64,000 nucleotides of DNA. Origin: Mallotus nudiflorus. Its lineage: Eukaryota > Streptophyta > Magnoliopsida > Malpighiales > Euphorbiaceae. The notes beneath the pieces are model-generated. The model made no database searches. It had not been told where the DNA came from and worked only from the letters and a program-made list of their open reading frames with translations. Both the position numbers and the translations under genes were made by a program. The stretch is from the NCBI GenBank assembly GCA_947683625.1, contig CANTUR010000164.1, positions 2,828,501-2,892,500 on the forward strand, in the 5' to 3' direction. Positions 38,749 to 51,940 of this stretch are shown piece by piece (positions within the stretch are counted from its first letter, which is position 1; every line of letters starts with the position of its first letter).

Positions 38749-41099
38749 AAATAAAACTTCATCTCCTTCCTCTCATGGCCGATGCCCCTCCCCCTCACCC
38801 TCCTCCCCTTACAACGCCGGCCACCTACTGTCGGTATGCCTCCCGGCATGCCACCACTGTTCCCAACCTGTCCCGCTACCAGCAACACCCTTTTTCGGCG
38901 CCGTTCAGCTTGATTTTGGCCGAGAAGCTAAAAATTTGCCTCACCGCCGTTCACCTTGATTCCGGCCACCAAATTGGACACCTCTGGTCTCATTCTCTTC
39001 CTTAAGCTCTGATGAGTGCATTTCTAAGTTTAGTTTCACTTGATTTGGTCTAGATTTTGGTGGTGAGCTTGATTTCTAATTCGGCAATTTTAGTTTCTTG
39101 ATTTTTTTGAACTTCGATCTTAGAGATTCAAGTAAATTCCTTCACAAAAGTTGCTTCTACTAGCTCAATCTACACTCTGGAATTTTTGTAGAATTTTTGA
39201 AATTTATTTTGATTTTTGTGAATTTTTTATTATTTTATTAATATTTTCTAATTTTCATAAATTAATTAAATAAATTGTGAAATTATGATTTTTTGTGTTT
39301 ATAGTGGTTGAAATTAATTATAGAATTTAATTTATAATTTTTTTGATTTTTTTGTAATTAATATAATTTTAATTAGTTTATGTGAATTTTAGAAATATAG
39401 GTTATATATGTATTTGGTTAAAATTAATTGGTTAATTGAGTATAATTGTTGATTTTATTAAATTATATGTTGAGAAAATAATTTTTGAGTAATTATATAA
39501 TTTTTAGTGAATTTTTGAGTAATTATTGTATATTATGTGAATTTTTATATATTAGGGGGATTTTGGTAATTTGGTAGTGATTTTAGTTAAATATTAAGTT
39601 TAATTGGCTTTAATAATTATTGGAGGTATAAAAATGATTTTTACAAATTGTTTACTAATTTTAACTAATTAAAACTATTTTTCAAAATTTATTTTCAAAT
39701 TATATATAATATACTATTTTTGTGAATAAATGGGTTTTTAGTAATTTTTAATATGTTATTGGGGTAATTGAATAATTTGAATTTATAAAACGAATTTTTA
39801 TTAAAATTGGTGTATTTATCGTGAAATATCGGTTTTTAATAATATTATATTAATATTAGGGTTTTTAAGTAATTATCGGTAAAATAATTATTTTTAGTGT
39901 TTAAATTTGCTATATTTTGGTATAAAGGGTATTTTTGGTATTTATGAAATTTTGATGTATTTTGTGAATTGTGAACCTCGGTCGGTGGAATTGTAGTTTG
40001 GGAATCTGACCGAGGGGTGGTGTGGATATCTGTATTCGAAGTGCATTTTCTTGCAGGACCAACTCTACTTTCTGAGTAGAGAGATGTCCATTTTACAGAG
40101 GAGGTTCTGTCGAATTTTTGATAGAATTCTCATAAAACGTGACATCAGGTCTGATTCGGTATTTGTCAGCATTTTGTAATTTTAGATCGAGTCTCTAGAA
40201 ATTAAGTTAGATTTATTCTAATTTCGTATTAATATTTTATTTGTTAGTTGCGCCGAGACTAAGGCCTAGTAGACCAAGCCCGTCGGACCCATCTTGTGGA
40301 GCGCACAATTGTGAGTTGTTATTTTATATATACGTGTATTTAGGATGCATGTTTTTAGAAATGTATGTTCTAATTGTATGAATTATGCATAAATGATTTA
40401 ATAAATGCTTAAGTATATTTTAGGTATATATTTAGTATATTTTGGTATATTTTGAATTTAATGCATGTTTTACCTTTGTTTTATACCTAAATTGTTTTTA
40501 AGTATATAAATGGTTTATTTTTGGTTTATTTTATAATTGAACTGAATTTTTTTGACGTATATATACTCGAAATATACTTGGTTTATTTTTGGTATATTTA
40601 TAGTATATATATGGTTTATATTGCCATTTAAATTAATATCATGCATAATTTATTTTACGAATGTATGAGTTTATTTTAATGAAGGATATCTATAGAATGT
40701 GCTACCTAGTGGGCGGCACTGGGACCGAGTACATATCGGTACGACGATAGAATTTAGGTTAAATTACTAACCTATTTGTAGATTACGACTCGATTGATTT
40801 GATCTGATTGATGTGAGATGTGATTTGAGAGTGTGATTGCTGAAACTCGATTGACCAAGTGTCTCGGGGCCAATCACACTGACAGTCAGATTGCTCGGTT
40901 GACTTAGTGTCTCAGGGCCAGTTTATTATCCAAATGGAATAAGTGAATTTATTTGGAATAAGTGAGCTTGTATAGCTAGAGTGTTGTCTAATACTATTTG
41001 AGGTTGCAATCATCTAGGGTTCTATTTGATCCTTTATAAACTGATATTTTTCAGTACTATATATGAAGTGATTTTTCAATATTTGTGTGTACATGTCTG

Positions 41100-41102
<3 letters not shown>

Positions 41103-41171
<69 letters not shown>
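41103..41171. repeat. (AT)n microsatellite, about 34 units
   Basis: An uninterrupted AT run of nearly 70 bp in the solo LTR. The alternating Tyr/Ile frames on both strands come from this run only. Confidence 0.97.
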
Positions 41172-41177
<6 letters not shown>

Positions 41178-41674
41178 GCATATGTTTGAATGTTTTTTTC
41201 ATATAGGAGATGCATATATATTATAACAATTCACTCAGTGAGCTCTGACTCCCCTTTGTTGATATTTTTCAGGAGAGTCTTCATCCTCGGACCTCAGTAG
41301 CAGGCCTATACGTCGGATTTCTTTCGCTCTGGCTTTATTGTGTAAACTGCTTACTTGAGTTTACTTTGTATTCTAGACACTGCAGTAGTTGTTTCAGTGA
41401 GCTGTATTTATTATATAAGTATGAGATTTAAATTTCTAAAGTTTAAACCGAAAATTTATATTGAAAGATTTTATGTTATATAAGATGGATTTTATGTTGT
41501 TAAATGAGTTGATGAATTATTATTTTACTTTTGAGATTTAATTCCGTTGCATAATATTTTATTTAATTTAATATATTGCATGCTATTTTTTTTTTAGGCT
41601 TGCTACGGGTTCCGGATTCAAAAGAATTCCCATTCCCTAGCGCCAGTCATGGCCCTCTGTTTTGGGTCGTGACA

Positions 41675-43938
41675 AGAATTTAGATTAGCAGTTGCAAAAT
41701 ATGTAGTTGCAGGAGGGGTTGAAATCAAATATGAAAAGAATGAAAATTTTAGGGTTAGTTATAGAAGTAAACATGCTTGTCCATGGATGATATATGCAAG
41801 TTTAGAAAAAAAGAGTGGTGATTTCCTTGTTAAGACTTACAATCCAAACCATCGATATACAAGGATCTGGAAAAATAAGAGGGCTTTATGTGAATATCTT
41901 GTGTTATATTTTAGAGAAATTATTAAAGACCATCCTGAAATGACTTATGCCAAGATTTATGAACATGCAAAGAAACACCTGAAGCTTAAGATAATTGAAA
42001 CCATGGCTAAGAGAGTGAAGAGGACGATAATGATTGAGCTTGAAGGGGACTACAAAGACGATTATAGAGGAATTTAGGATTATGCAGAGGAGTTGAGATA
42101 GACCAATCCTGGTAGCAGAAGTTATTTATGAATAAGAGCCAAGCATATTTAGTAAAATTTACATCTGCTTTCAAGCGTTAAAGCAAGGTTAGAGAGCAAG
42201 GTGCAGACCAATCTTGGGACTTTATGGGTGTTTTATCAAGAATTTCTGTAAAGGAGAGTTGCTAATAGCAGTGGGAAGGGATGCAAATGACCAAAGATAT
42301 CCAATTGCATGGGCTATGGTTAGGTCTGAAACAAAGGAAAATTGGTCATGGTTTTTAAAGCATTTGAAAAAATATCTTGTTTTGGATGATAGCAACTAAT
42401 TAACTATAATTAGTGATATGCAAAAGATGTGCATTATATTTTCCTTCAAATTATTGTACTTTGTATTCTTAATTTCTTTTAATCAGTTATATTAGCATAA
42501 TTTAATCTTGGTATATTGTATATAGGGTTTGATAGAGCAGTTAAGTAAGAAATGCCTATGGCGGAGCATCGATGGTGTGAAATGCATATATTTATGGCAT
42601 GGCAAAAAGAGATGGAAAGGAATTGATTTCAAACAACACTTTTGAAGATGTGCAAAGAGCCCATTTGAGCAGATGTTTACAGATGAGCTGGAGAAACTTG
42701 ATGCCTTAGGGAGTGGTTCTACTAAACACTTGATGAATTACCCTTCTCACACATGGTGCAGGTTTTACTTTTCTTTTAATTCTAAATGTGACACTATTTG
42801 TAATAACATGTGTGAATCATTTAATAGCCAGTTAGTGAAAGCAAGACAAAAAAATTTTCTATCCATGTTAGATTTTGTGAGAGTTGATTGCATGAAGAGA
42901 ATTCATGAAAAAAGAGATGCAGCGAAAAAATGGTTTTGCAATGTAAGTCCAAGTGCATGTGCACAATTGAAAAAAAAATATAAAGATAGCTGCAATGTGC
43001 ACTATAGAGTGGAATGGGGATAAATGGTATGGAATTAGTCAAGGAAATGATAGGCACACAGTTAATTTAGAGAGTAGGAGTTGCACATATTGATTTTGGT
43101 CTCTCATTAGGATTCCATGCCCTTATAGAGTTTGTGCATTAAACTATAGTGGAAAATTTCTTAAAGAGTATATAGACAATTAGTATAGCAAAGAAAGGTA
43201 TTTGGCAGCATATTAATATTGTATACAACCAGTGAAGGGCAGAAACATGTGGCCAAGGATAGACATGCGACCATTGTTACCACCTGAAGTGCTAAAGAGT
43301 GTAGGTAGACCTAAAATATCTAGAAGGAAAGATCTGGAAGAACCCAAACAGAGTGGGAAAATGTCTCACAAGGGAGCTGTTATGACATCTTAATGTGTAA
43401 AGAGACAGGGCATAATAAAAAAGGCTGCCCAAATATAGCTAATATAAGTGGAACTATGATTAAAAAGTATTTTCGATTCAATACATTGTAATTCTTTAAA
43501 TTACACATGTGTAAGTTGGCTAAATTTCCACATATAAGTTCACATTCAGAAGCGGCTGCTTCAGCAACTGCAGGGCCTGTTGGGGCTTCAACTAAATTAG
43601 GTACACCAGCATGCCCCCCAATAGCTTCAACACTTACTTCAAGTGCTAAACCAGTCAATTCTTCAAGTGCTTCAAATCCAGTCAGTGCTTTAGCTGGGAC
43701 AGGTATAAAGACCATACCTAAGTAGAAAAATATGGCATGGCAGAAAGGAATTCAGATAAATGAACCATCGATGAATTCACAAGTCCATAAATCAATTCGA
43801 CAAGATTATATTGGAAAGGGAAAAGGACCATAGGTTTATGGTCATTATAAAAAAAAGATTGTGGAGTTGGCTTTTTGCATAATGATGTTACAGGAAAAGT
43901 GACCTTAAATGTAAATTTAATTTCAAACTATGTTGAAT

Positions 43939-43972
<34 letters not shown>

Positions 43973-44530
43973 GACATATCATATGTACAGGATTTTAAAA
44001 AGTAGTCATTATATGTATGTGTTTTTTTTTTTTTAGTTTTTAAGATCATATAAGGGTGTTTTGTTAAAATTTGTAAACTTGTTTAGTTAACAATGTGATG
44101 ATGTGCACTAATGATATGTGCTTTTGGCAAATTCCAATTAGCCTGGAATGCAAAGAGAGAGGATGATACACAATGGTAACAGGGGTACCAACAGAGAATC
44201 AAAGACTTATCACCACTTATGATCATGATAAGATCAAATATCAAGCAAATCCAAGTTATGGCAAGTTCCGAGCACAAGGTTTAAAGTGGAGAGGGGCTTC
44301 TGTTGTCAGTGGGGATAAATTTGCGCTTTAAAAAGATCAACTTCAAGTAAAAAGGCATAAGAGATGCACAAATGATAGAAGTAGTTTTCATAGTAAAGCT
44401 AGTAAGCATGGACAAAATATAGGTAGAATAAACATTGTGTCATTACTAACTTCAAATCCATAACCAAGGCCACCAGTGAGTAATACGAGACCATCAAGTA
44501 AAAGGATCCCTAAGTTACAGCCAAAAAAAC
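41675..44530 (+). pseudogene. MULE (mudrA-like) transposase main segment, catalytically dead
   Basis: Frame 1 gives EFRLAVAKYVVAGGVEIKYE, HACPWMIYASLEKKSGDFLV and HPEMTYAKIYEHAKKHLKLK, then a stop at 42075-42077. The DDE region at 42214-42399 reads LYGCFIKNFCKGELLIAVGR and DANDQRYPIAWAMVRSE, with Tyr where the family has Asp (LDGCF). ISDMQK follows. From 42673 come HTWCRFYFSF and MCESFNSQLVKARQKN; near 43080-43170 a damaged SWIM-type finger (PCPYRVCALNYSGK); near 43255 WPRIDMRPLLPPEVLK; at about 43400 a knuckle-like CKETGHNKKGC. A basic C-terminal tail runs to 44530, and the last codons and stop lie beyond the next insertion at 52620-52634. Several frameshifts and stops. Confidence 0.82.
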
Positions 44531-45447
44531 TGTAATATCCTGAATTTTTAAATAATTTTAAACTGCATCGGGATATGCAGTGTTAATAATTTTTATATAT
44601 ATTTATGATTATTTAATGAGTTTGTTACTTATTAAAGTCATTTTTAATTATTCTATATTATTTTAAGATATTTACATAAAATTTTCCTAGGAATTTTATT
44701 TTCGGAAAAATTAAAACGTGAATAATTAAATACTAATTATTTTAACCGGTTTTATGAATTTGCATAAACTCATGCGTGATTTTAAAGTTTCAAAAAAAAT
44801 ACATATACGTACATGCATTTAAATTAAATTAGGGTTTATTTAATTAAATTATATTATATTATATAGTTTTAATATTAATTAATTAAATGTGTGTATATAT
44901 GTATATGTGTATATATATTATTATTAAAGTGTGTGGTGGACATTTATTGTGTGTGTTAATTTATATATTAAAATAATATAAGTGAGATATTGTCACGACC
45001 CAAAATAGGGACCATGACCGGCGATAGGGAACGAGAATTCTTTCGAATCCGGAACCCATAGCAAGCCTAAAATAAAATAAAACATGCAATAGTAATAATA
45101 ACAACACAATTAAGTAAAATATTATGTAGTGGAATAAAATCATAAATATCAAAATAATATTTCCACCAAATGAAATTAAATCAAATCCTCATCCCATATA
45201 TAAATAAACTCTTTTAATACAAATCCAGTTCAAATTCTTAAAATACATAACTCATACAAATATAATACAATATCTTTTAACAATTTTATGACTACTGCAG
45301 TGTCTATATCATAAAATAAAACTCAAGTGAGCAGTTTATATAATAAAGCCAGGACAGAAGAAATTCGGCGTACAGGCTTGCTACTAAGATCTGATGAAGA
45401 TGACTCTCCTGAAAAATAGTCAACGGAGGGGAGTCAGACCTCACTGA

Positions 45448-48054
45448 TTATATATATATATATATACAAATTTTTTTTCCCTTTCCTATTTTTTCACTTC
45501 TTCTCCCCGACCCTCCTCCATCAACCCTCACCCTCACCGCCTGTAACTTTCGATCACCGGCTGTCAGAGTGCCTCCTGGCGTGCCACCGTCTTCTCCAGC
45601 AGTTCCGTCGTCCTGGTCGTCTTCCCCGGCGCCGATCAGCTCGACTTCTGCCATTTTTGGTCGAGAATTCAAGCTTTCATGGTTCTTCCTCCTCCGGCCA
45701 CCAATCTTCATGTTTCTGGTGTCTTTGGACTCCTCAAGCAATGGTGATCTTGATTCTAGCTTTGGTTTGAGCTCAAACTCCCTTAATTTTTCTATTTTTC
45801 AATTTTTCTAATTCGGCCATAATTGATTTTCGAATTTTTTTTGAGCTTTTCTTTGTGATTCATGAAAAGTCCCTTAACAAATGTTGATCCTAGTAGCTTA
45901 ATCTTCATGTGTGAGTTTTTGTAGAATTTTTGGAGATTATTTTGATTTTTGGGTATAATTGTGTTTTTAATTGAAATTAATTAGTTAATTGAGTTTAATT
46001 ATTGATATTATTGATAAATATGTGGAGAAAATTAATTTTTTGCAATTATATTATTTTTGGTGAATTTTTGGATTAATTTTAGTATATTTATATATATAGG
46101 GGTATTTTGGTAATTTTACCCTAAAATGACTAAAAATGTAATTAAATTGATTTTAATAGTTATTTAAGGTATAAAAATGATTTCTAAAAATTATTTAGTA
46201 TTTTTAATTAATTAAAACTATTTTTCGTAAATTATTTTCAATTATATATATAATATACGACTTTTCTAAATAAATGAGTTTTATAGGTTTTTACTGTGTT
46301 TTAGGGTTAATTATGTAATTTCTACTTATAAAATGTATTTCTATGATATAAGGGTATTTTTGGTATTTCTATATTGTTTTGTGAATTGTGGACTCCGGTC
46401 GATAGACTGTAGTTTGGAGTCCGATCGAGGAGTTGTGAATGTGTTTCTGTGTCTATTTTTCAAAGTGTGTTTCTTTGCAGGGCCAGCTCTACTCTTTGAG
46501 TAGAGAGATGTCCGTTTTACAGGGGAGGTTCTGTCAAATTTTTGGTAGAATTCTCGTAAAATGTGATGTCTGGTCAAACCCTAATTCTGATTCTATGTTT
46601 AATATTCTAGATCGAGTTTCTAGGATTTTCTGTTAGGTTAATTCTGATGTCTGTTATTATTGTTTGTTTAGTTGCGCTGAGATCGAGGCTTAGTGGACCA
46701 GGCCTGTCGGATCCCATCTCGAGGAGCGCACTAAGTGTGAGTTACTATTCTATATATATATGTTTTAGGGTGCATGATTGAGAAATATATGTTTTATTTT
46801 GATTAATTATGCATAAATAATTCAATTAGTACTTAAGTTTATTTTTAGTTTATTTTGGTTTATCTTTAGTATATTTTCGGTATATTTTAAATTATATGCA
46901 TGTTTCGCTAATAAATTAGGTTTAAAATGTTTTTGAATATATTTCTAGTTTATTTCGTAATCTATCTGGATTTCTTTGGCGTATATATATTCGAAATATA
47001 ACTGGTTTACTTTTGGTATATTTCTAGTACATATATGGTTATTGTTGCTATTATATTTAAATTCATGCATCATTTACTTTTACGAATGTATGCTTTATAT
47101 TTCAATAAAGGATATCAATAGAACGTGTTACCTAGTGGGCAGCACTAGGACCGAGTACGTACCGGTACGCTTATAGCATTTAGGCTATATTACTAACCAT
47201 TTGTGGATATTGATTGGATATGATTATTTGATGTGTGAGATATGGTTTGGAGGTGTGATTGCTGGAGCTCGGTTGACCTAGTGTCTCAGGGCCAATCACA
47301 CTGACAGTCAGACTGCTGGAGCTCGGTTGACTTAGTGTCTTGGGGCCAGTCTACTGTCTAAATGGACCAAGTGAATATATTTGGATATAAGTGAGCCTGT
47401 ATGGCTAGAGTGTTGTCTAACACTGTTTTGAGGTTGTGATTTTCTAGGGTTCTATTTGATCCTTCATAAACGATGATTTTCAATAAAATATATAAAATGA
47501 TTTTACAGCATATGTGTGTATTTGCCTGTATATATACATATTAGATATATACTATTGATTGTATGCATTGTCATTTAGTATGCATGTATATATATTATAG
47601 TAATTCACTCAGTGAGGTCTGACTCCCCTCTGTTGACCATTTTTCAGGAGAGTCATCTTCCTCAGACCTCAGTAGCAGGCCTGTACGCCGGATTTCTTCC
47701 GCCCCGGCTTCTTTATGTAAACTGCTAACTTGAGTTTTATTTTTATAATCTAGACACTGCAGTAGTTGTAAATAAATTATGGGTTTTATGTATTATATTT
47801 GTGTGAGTTATGTATTTTAAGAATTTGAACTGAAACTTGTATTAAAGGATTTATTTATATATGAGATATGGATTTGATTTAAATCCCGTGATGAATTATT
47901 ATTTTGATATTTATGATTTTATTTCCGCTGCATTAAGTGTTGTTATTATTATTATTGTATGTTTTATTTTATATTTAGGCTTGCTACGAGTTCCGGATTT
48001 GAAAGAATTCTTGTTCCCTAGCGCCGGTCATGGCCCCTGTTTTGGGTCGTGACA
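45448..48054 (+). mobile_element. LTR C, forward, 5'-truncated, nested in B
   Basis: It enters within a (TA)n run at about 45448 without the family start and ends GGGTCGTGACA at 48054. It carries the GC-rich island (about 45490-45740), CTCTACTCTTTGAGTAGAG (46487-46505), twin hairpins (47253-47358) and TTTTTCAG|GAGAG at about 47640-47652. The first about 450 bp are absent, and the same junction lacks the middle of B, so a deletion probably ran between AT-rich runs in B and C after C inserted. Confidence 0.75.
47253..47358 (+). other. Twin conserved hairpins within LTR C
   Basis: GTGTGATTG (47253-47261) pairs with CAATCACAC (47293-47301). GACAGTCAGACTG (47303-47315) pairs with CAGTCTACTGTC (47347-47358) with one bulge. 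Both loops hold GAGCTCGGTTGAC. Confidence 0.7.
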
Positions 48055-50747
48055 TTAAAAATACTAAATAATTTGTAGAAATCATTTTTATACCCTAAAT
48101 AACTATTAAAACAGATTTAATTACATTTTTTGCCAATTTAATGTAAAATTACCAAAATACCCATATATATATAAATTTACTAAAATTAATCCAAAAATTC
48201 ACCAAAAATCATATAATTGCACAAAATTAATTTTCTCAACATATATTTCAATAATATCAATAAATATACTTAATTAACCAATAAATTTTCAATTAAACAC
48301 ATAATTAACCCTATTTATCAAAATTACATAAATTAAATAAATTCAAAATAAATACATAAAAATTCACAAAAATTACAAATAAATTCCTATAATTCATTTC
48401 AACACCTATAATTACCATAAAACACAATTTCATAATTTAATTAATTAATTTTCAAAAATTAGAAAATAATAATAAAATAATAAAAAATACCCAAAAATCA
48501 AAATAAATTCAAAAAATTCCAAAAAAATTCCAACATGAATATTAAGCTACTAGGATCAAAGTTTGTGAAGGAATTTTTTATTAATAAATCAAATTGAAGT
48601 TAAAAAAAATCAAGAACCCTAATAGGCCGAAATTGAAAAATCGAAACCTAGGGAATCTAGACCATTTTAAGTGAAACAAAGCTTGGAATTACACTCACTG
48701 GAGCTCAAGGAGAAGATAGATACCGGCGGTGTCAAAAATGGTGGCCGGAATCATATCGATTGACGATGAGGATGAGTTTCGGGTTTTCCGGCCAAAATGA
48801 GCTCTCCGATGCCGGAAACGGTTGCTGCAGGTGGCGGGAAAGGCTGAGGAAGAAGGTGGCACACCGGGAGGCACACTGATGGCAAGAGAACGGTGCGACA
48901 GACGGTGGTTGTGGTGGTTGGGTGATCGGGGAAGAAGGAGAGGGGGTTGGGCCAAAATGGTAATTTGGCAATAATTTTTTATTTTAACAATATAACATGT
49001 ATATATATGTATATATATTATCACACTATATATTATAATAATATAAATTCCCACACACATATAATTTAATATATTAATAATTTTATACACTCAAAAATAA
49101 TTAAATAATATTAAAACTAAATAATAAATAATAAAAATTAGGGTAATTAATTAAACCCTAGTTTAATTTAAATATATACACATATATACACTTTATTTTA
49201 GCACTTTAAAAATATATATGAGTTCATGCAAGTTTGTAAAATTGTTTAAAATAATTAATATTAAATTATTTACGTATTAATTTTTTCGAAAATAAAATTC
49301 CCGAAAAAATTTTACGTAAAGCACTTAAAATAATATAAACAATTAAAATAAACTTTAATTAAATATCAACTCGTAAAAATATCAATGATATATATATATA
49401 TATAGAAAAATTATTAACACTGCATATTCCGATATAGTATTAAAATATTTAAAAACATGAGATATTACAGATTTATATATATATACATATATTATTATTA
49501 ACAAAAATAAAGTTTACATTAATTACCATTTTACCATTTTCCTCTTCTTCCTCTTCCCGATCAATTTCTTCCATCTTCGGCTTCTGCAACTTCTTCCTCT
49601 TTCCGTCGGTGTGTCCTCTAGTGTGCCACCACCATTTCCAGTAGCTCAGCCACCCTCTTCCACCCTCTCCGGCGCTGGTGAACGCTGTAAAAACCCGAGA
49701 AGCTGAAACTCACACTTAACTCCGATCGACATGATTCCAACCACCATTTCGAGCCTCGCCAGTCTCTATCTCTTCCTTGAGCTCTAGTGAGTGCATTTTC
49801 AAGCTTTGTTTCACTTGAAATGGTTTAGATTTCCCTAGGTTTCGATTTTTCATTTTTAGCCATTTAGGTTTGATTTTTTTGAGCTTCGATTTCAATGATT
49901 CAAGCAAAATTCCTTCACAAACATTGATACTTGTAACTTAACCTAGCTTTGTGAATTTTTTTGGAATTTTTGGGAATTATTTTGATTTTTATGAATTTTT
50001 TATTATTTTATTAATATTTTCTATTTTTCAAAAATTAATTAAATAAATTATGAAATTGTGTTTTATGGTGTTTATAGGTGTTGAAATTAATTTTAGAAAT
50101 TAATTTTTAATTTTTGTGAATTTTATATAATTATTTTGAATTTATTTAGTTTATGTAATTTTTGAAAAATTAGGTTAATTATGTGTTTTATTGAAATTAA
50201 TTGGTTAATTGAGTATATTTGTTGATATTATTGAATTATATGTTAAAGAATTTAATTTTGAGTAATTATAATATTTTTGGTGAATTTTTGATTAATTTTA
50301 GAGAATTTACGTAACTAGGGGTATTTTGGTAATTTGACACTAAATTGGCTAACAATATAATTAAATTGGTTTAATAGTTCTTTGAGGTATAAAAATGATT
50401 TCTACAAATTATTCAATATTTTTAACTAATTAAAACTACTTTTCGTAAATTATTTTCAAATTATATATAATATACGATTTTTCTAAATAAATGAGTTTTT
50501 ATTTATTTTTAATAAATTTTAGGGTTAATTATGTAATTTGGATTTATAAAATGTATTTTGATCAATATTTATGAAATTATTGAGAATTACTGATTTTTAA
50601 TAATATTTTATTTTAAATTAGGGTTTTTATGTATTTATTGGTAAAATAATTATTTTTAGCGTTTAAATATTTAATTTGCTATATTTTGAGTATTAAAGGG
50701 TATTTTCGGTATTTTTGATATTTTTCATGTGTCCAATATTATTTCGT

Positions 50748-51243
50748 GAATTGTGGACCTCGGTCGATGAATTATAGTTTGGAGTCCGACCGAGGGATTG
50801 TGAACTGTGTTTATTTTTTAAGTGTATTTCTTTGCAAGACCGGCTTTACTCTTTGAGTAGAGAGATGTCCATTTTACAGGGGAGGTTTTGCCGGATTTTT
50901 GATAGAATTCTCGTAAAATTTGATGTCCGATCGAATTCCTATTATAATTCTGTGTCTAAAATTCTAGATCGAGTCTTTAGAATTCCGATAGATTTGAATT
51001 ATGGACCTCGGTCAGTGAATTATAGTTTGGAGTTCGATCGAGGGATTATGAACTGTGTTTATTTTTTAAGTGTGTTTCTTTGTAGGACCGGCTCTACTCT
51101 TTAAGTAGAGAGATGTCCATTTTACAGGGGAGATTTTGCCAGATTTTCGGTAGAATTCTCGTAAAAATTGATATCCAGTCGAATTCCTATTCTAATTCTA
51201 TGTCTAAAATTCTAGATCGAGTCTTTAGAATTTCGATAGATTT
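50748..51243 (+). repeat. 248-bp tandem duplication in LTR A
   Basis: The block from GAATTGTGGACCTCGG (50748) to GATAGATTT (50995) is repeated from GAATTATGGACCTCGG (50996) to 51243 with scattered changes. It contains the CCTCGG hairpin and the CTCTAC hairpin, so LTR A has two of each. Confidence 0.9.
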
Positions 51244-51834
51244 ATTCTGATTCATGTTGTCATTTATTTAGTTAGTTGTGCCGAAACCGAGGTCTAATGG
51301 ACCAGGCCCGTTAGATCCGTCTAGAGGAGCGCAATAACTGTGAGTTGTTATTTGATATATACTTGTATTAGGAATGCATGTTTTTAGAAATGTGTGATTT
51401 ATTTTAGTAAATTATGCATAAATGATTTCATTATTACTTAGGTTTATTTTTGGTATATGATTGGTATATTTTAAATTATATGCATGTTTTATTATGAGTT
51501 TATATTTAAAATGTTTTTAAGTATATTTATAGTTTATTTTGTAAATAAGTTGAATTTATTCGACATGTATATACTCGAAATATACCTGGTTTATTTTTGG
51601 TATATTTCTAGTATATATATGGTTTATGTTGTTATTTTATTTAATATCATGCATCATTGATTTTATGAATGTATGTTTTATATAAAAATGAAGGATATCA
51701 ATAGAACGTGCTACCTAGTGGGCAGCACTAGGACCGAGTACGTACCGGTACACCAATAGCATTTAGGCTTTATTACTAACCTATTTGTGGATTATGATCA
51801 GATTGAATTATTTGATGTGAGATGTGATTTGGGA

Positions 51835-51940
51835 GTGTGATTGCTGGAGCTCGGTTGACCAAGTGTCTCGGGGCCAATCACACTGACAGTCAGACTGCTG
51901 GAGCTCGATTGACTTAATGTCTCGGGGCCAGTCTACTGTC
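51835..51940 (+). other. Twin conserved hairpins within LTR A
   Basis: Hairpin 1 spans 51835-51883 (GTGTGATTG/CAATCACAC) and hairpin 2 spans 51885-51940 (GACAGTCAGACTG/CAGTCTACTGTC), with the same loop sequences as in the other copies. Confidence 0.7.

Larger units (their letters stand above)
38376..41674 (+). mobile_element. Solo LTR of the long-LTR family, forward
   Basis: Starts TGTAATAACCCGATG and ends TTTGGGTCGTGACA. A perfect 5-bp duplication AGAAT (38371-38375, 41675-41679) shows a single insertion in the MULE transposase gene. It includes the GC-rich island (38770-39005), a decayed donor (GATGAGTG at about 39010), the CCTCGGTC/GACCGAGG hairpin (39976-40015), CTCTACTTTCTGAGTAGAG (40063-40081), twin hairpins (about 40830-40930) and TTTTTCAG|GAGAG at about 41263-41275. 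Confidence 0.92.
44991..49469 (-). mobile_element. LTR B, reverse, nested in A and interrupted by C
   Basis: On the plus strand it starts TGTCACGACCCAAAAT (44991) and ends GAGATATTACA (49469), an inverted copy of the family. Flanks GATAT (44986-44990) and GATTT (49470-49474) fit a 5-bp duplication with one change. Only its last about 457 bp (44991-45447) and first about 1.4 kb (48055-49469) remain; roughly 1.7 kb of the middle is missing and replaced by C. The surviving donor (minus strand, CTCCAGTGAGTG near 48690-48705) and acceptor (complement of 45405-45420) match the family pattern. Confidence 0.78.

Noticed and set aside
41103..41171. Long (AT)n run as a possible replication origin or matrix attachment site
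   Set aside because: Length and composition alone give no support; it is a microsatellite in one LTR copy and absent from its sisters.
44991..49469. Simple internal inversion of one LTR to explain the B/C arrangement
   Set aside because: C reaches the true LTR end and overlaps parts also present in B, so an inversion of one copy cannot produce it; at least two copies are needed.
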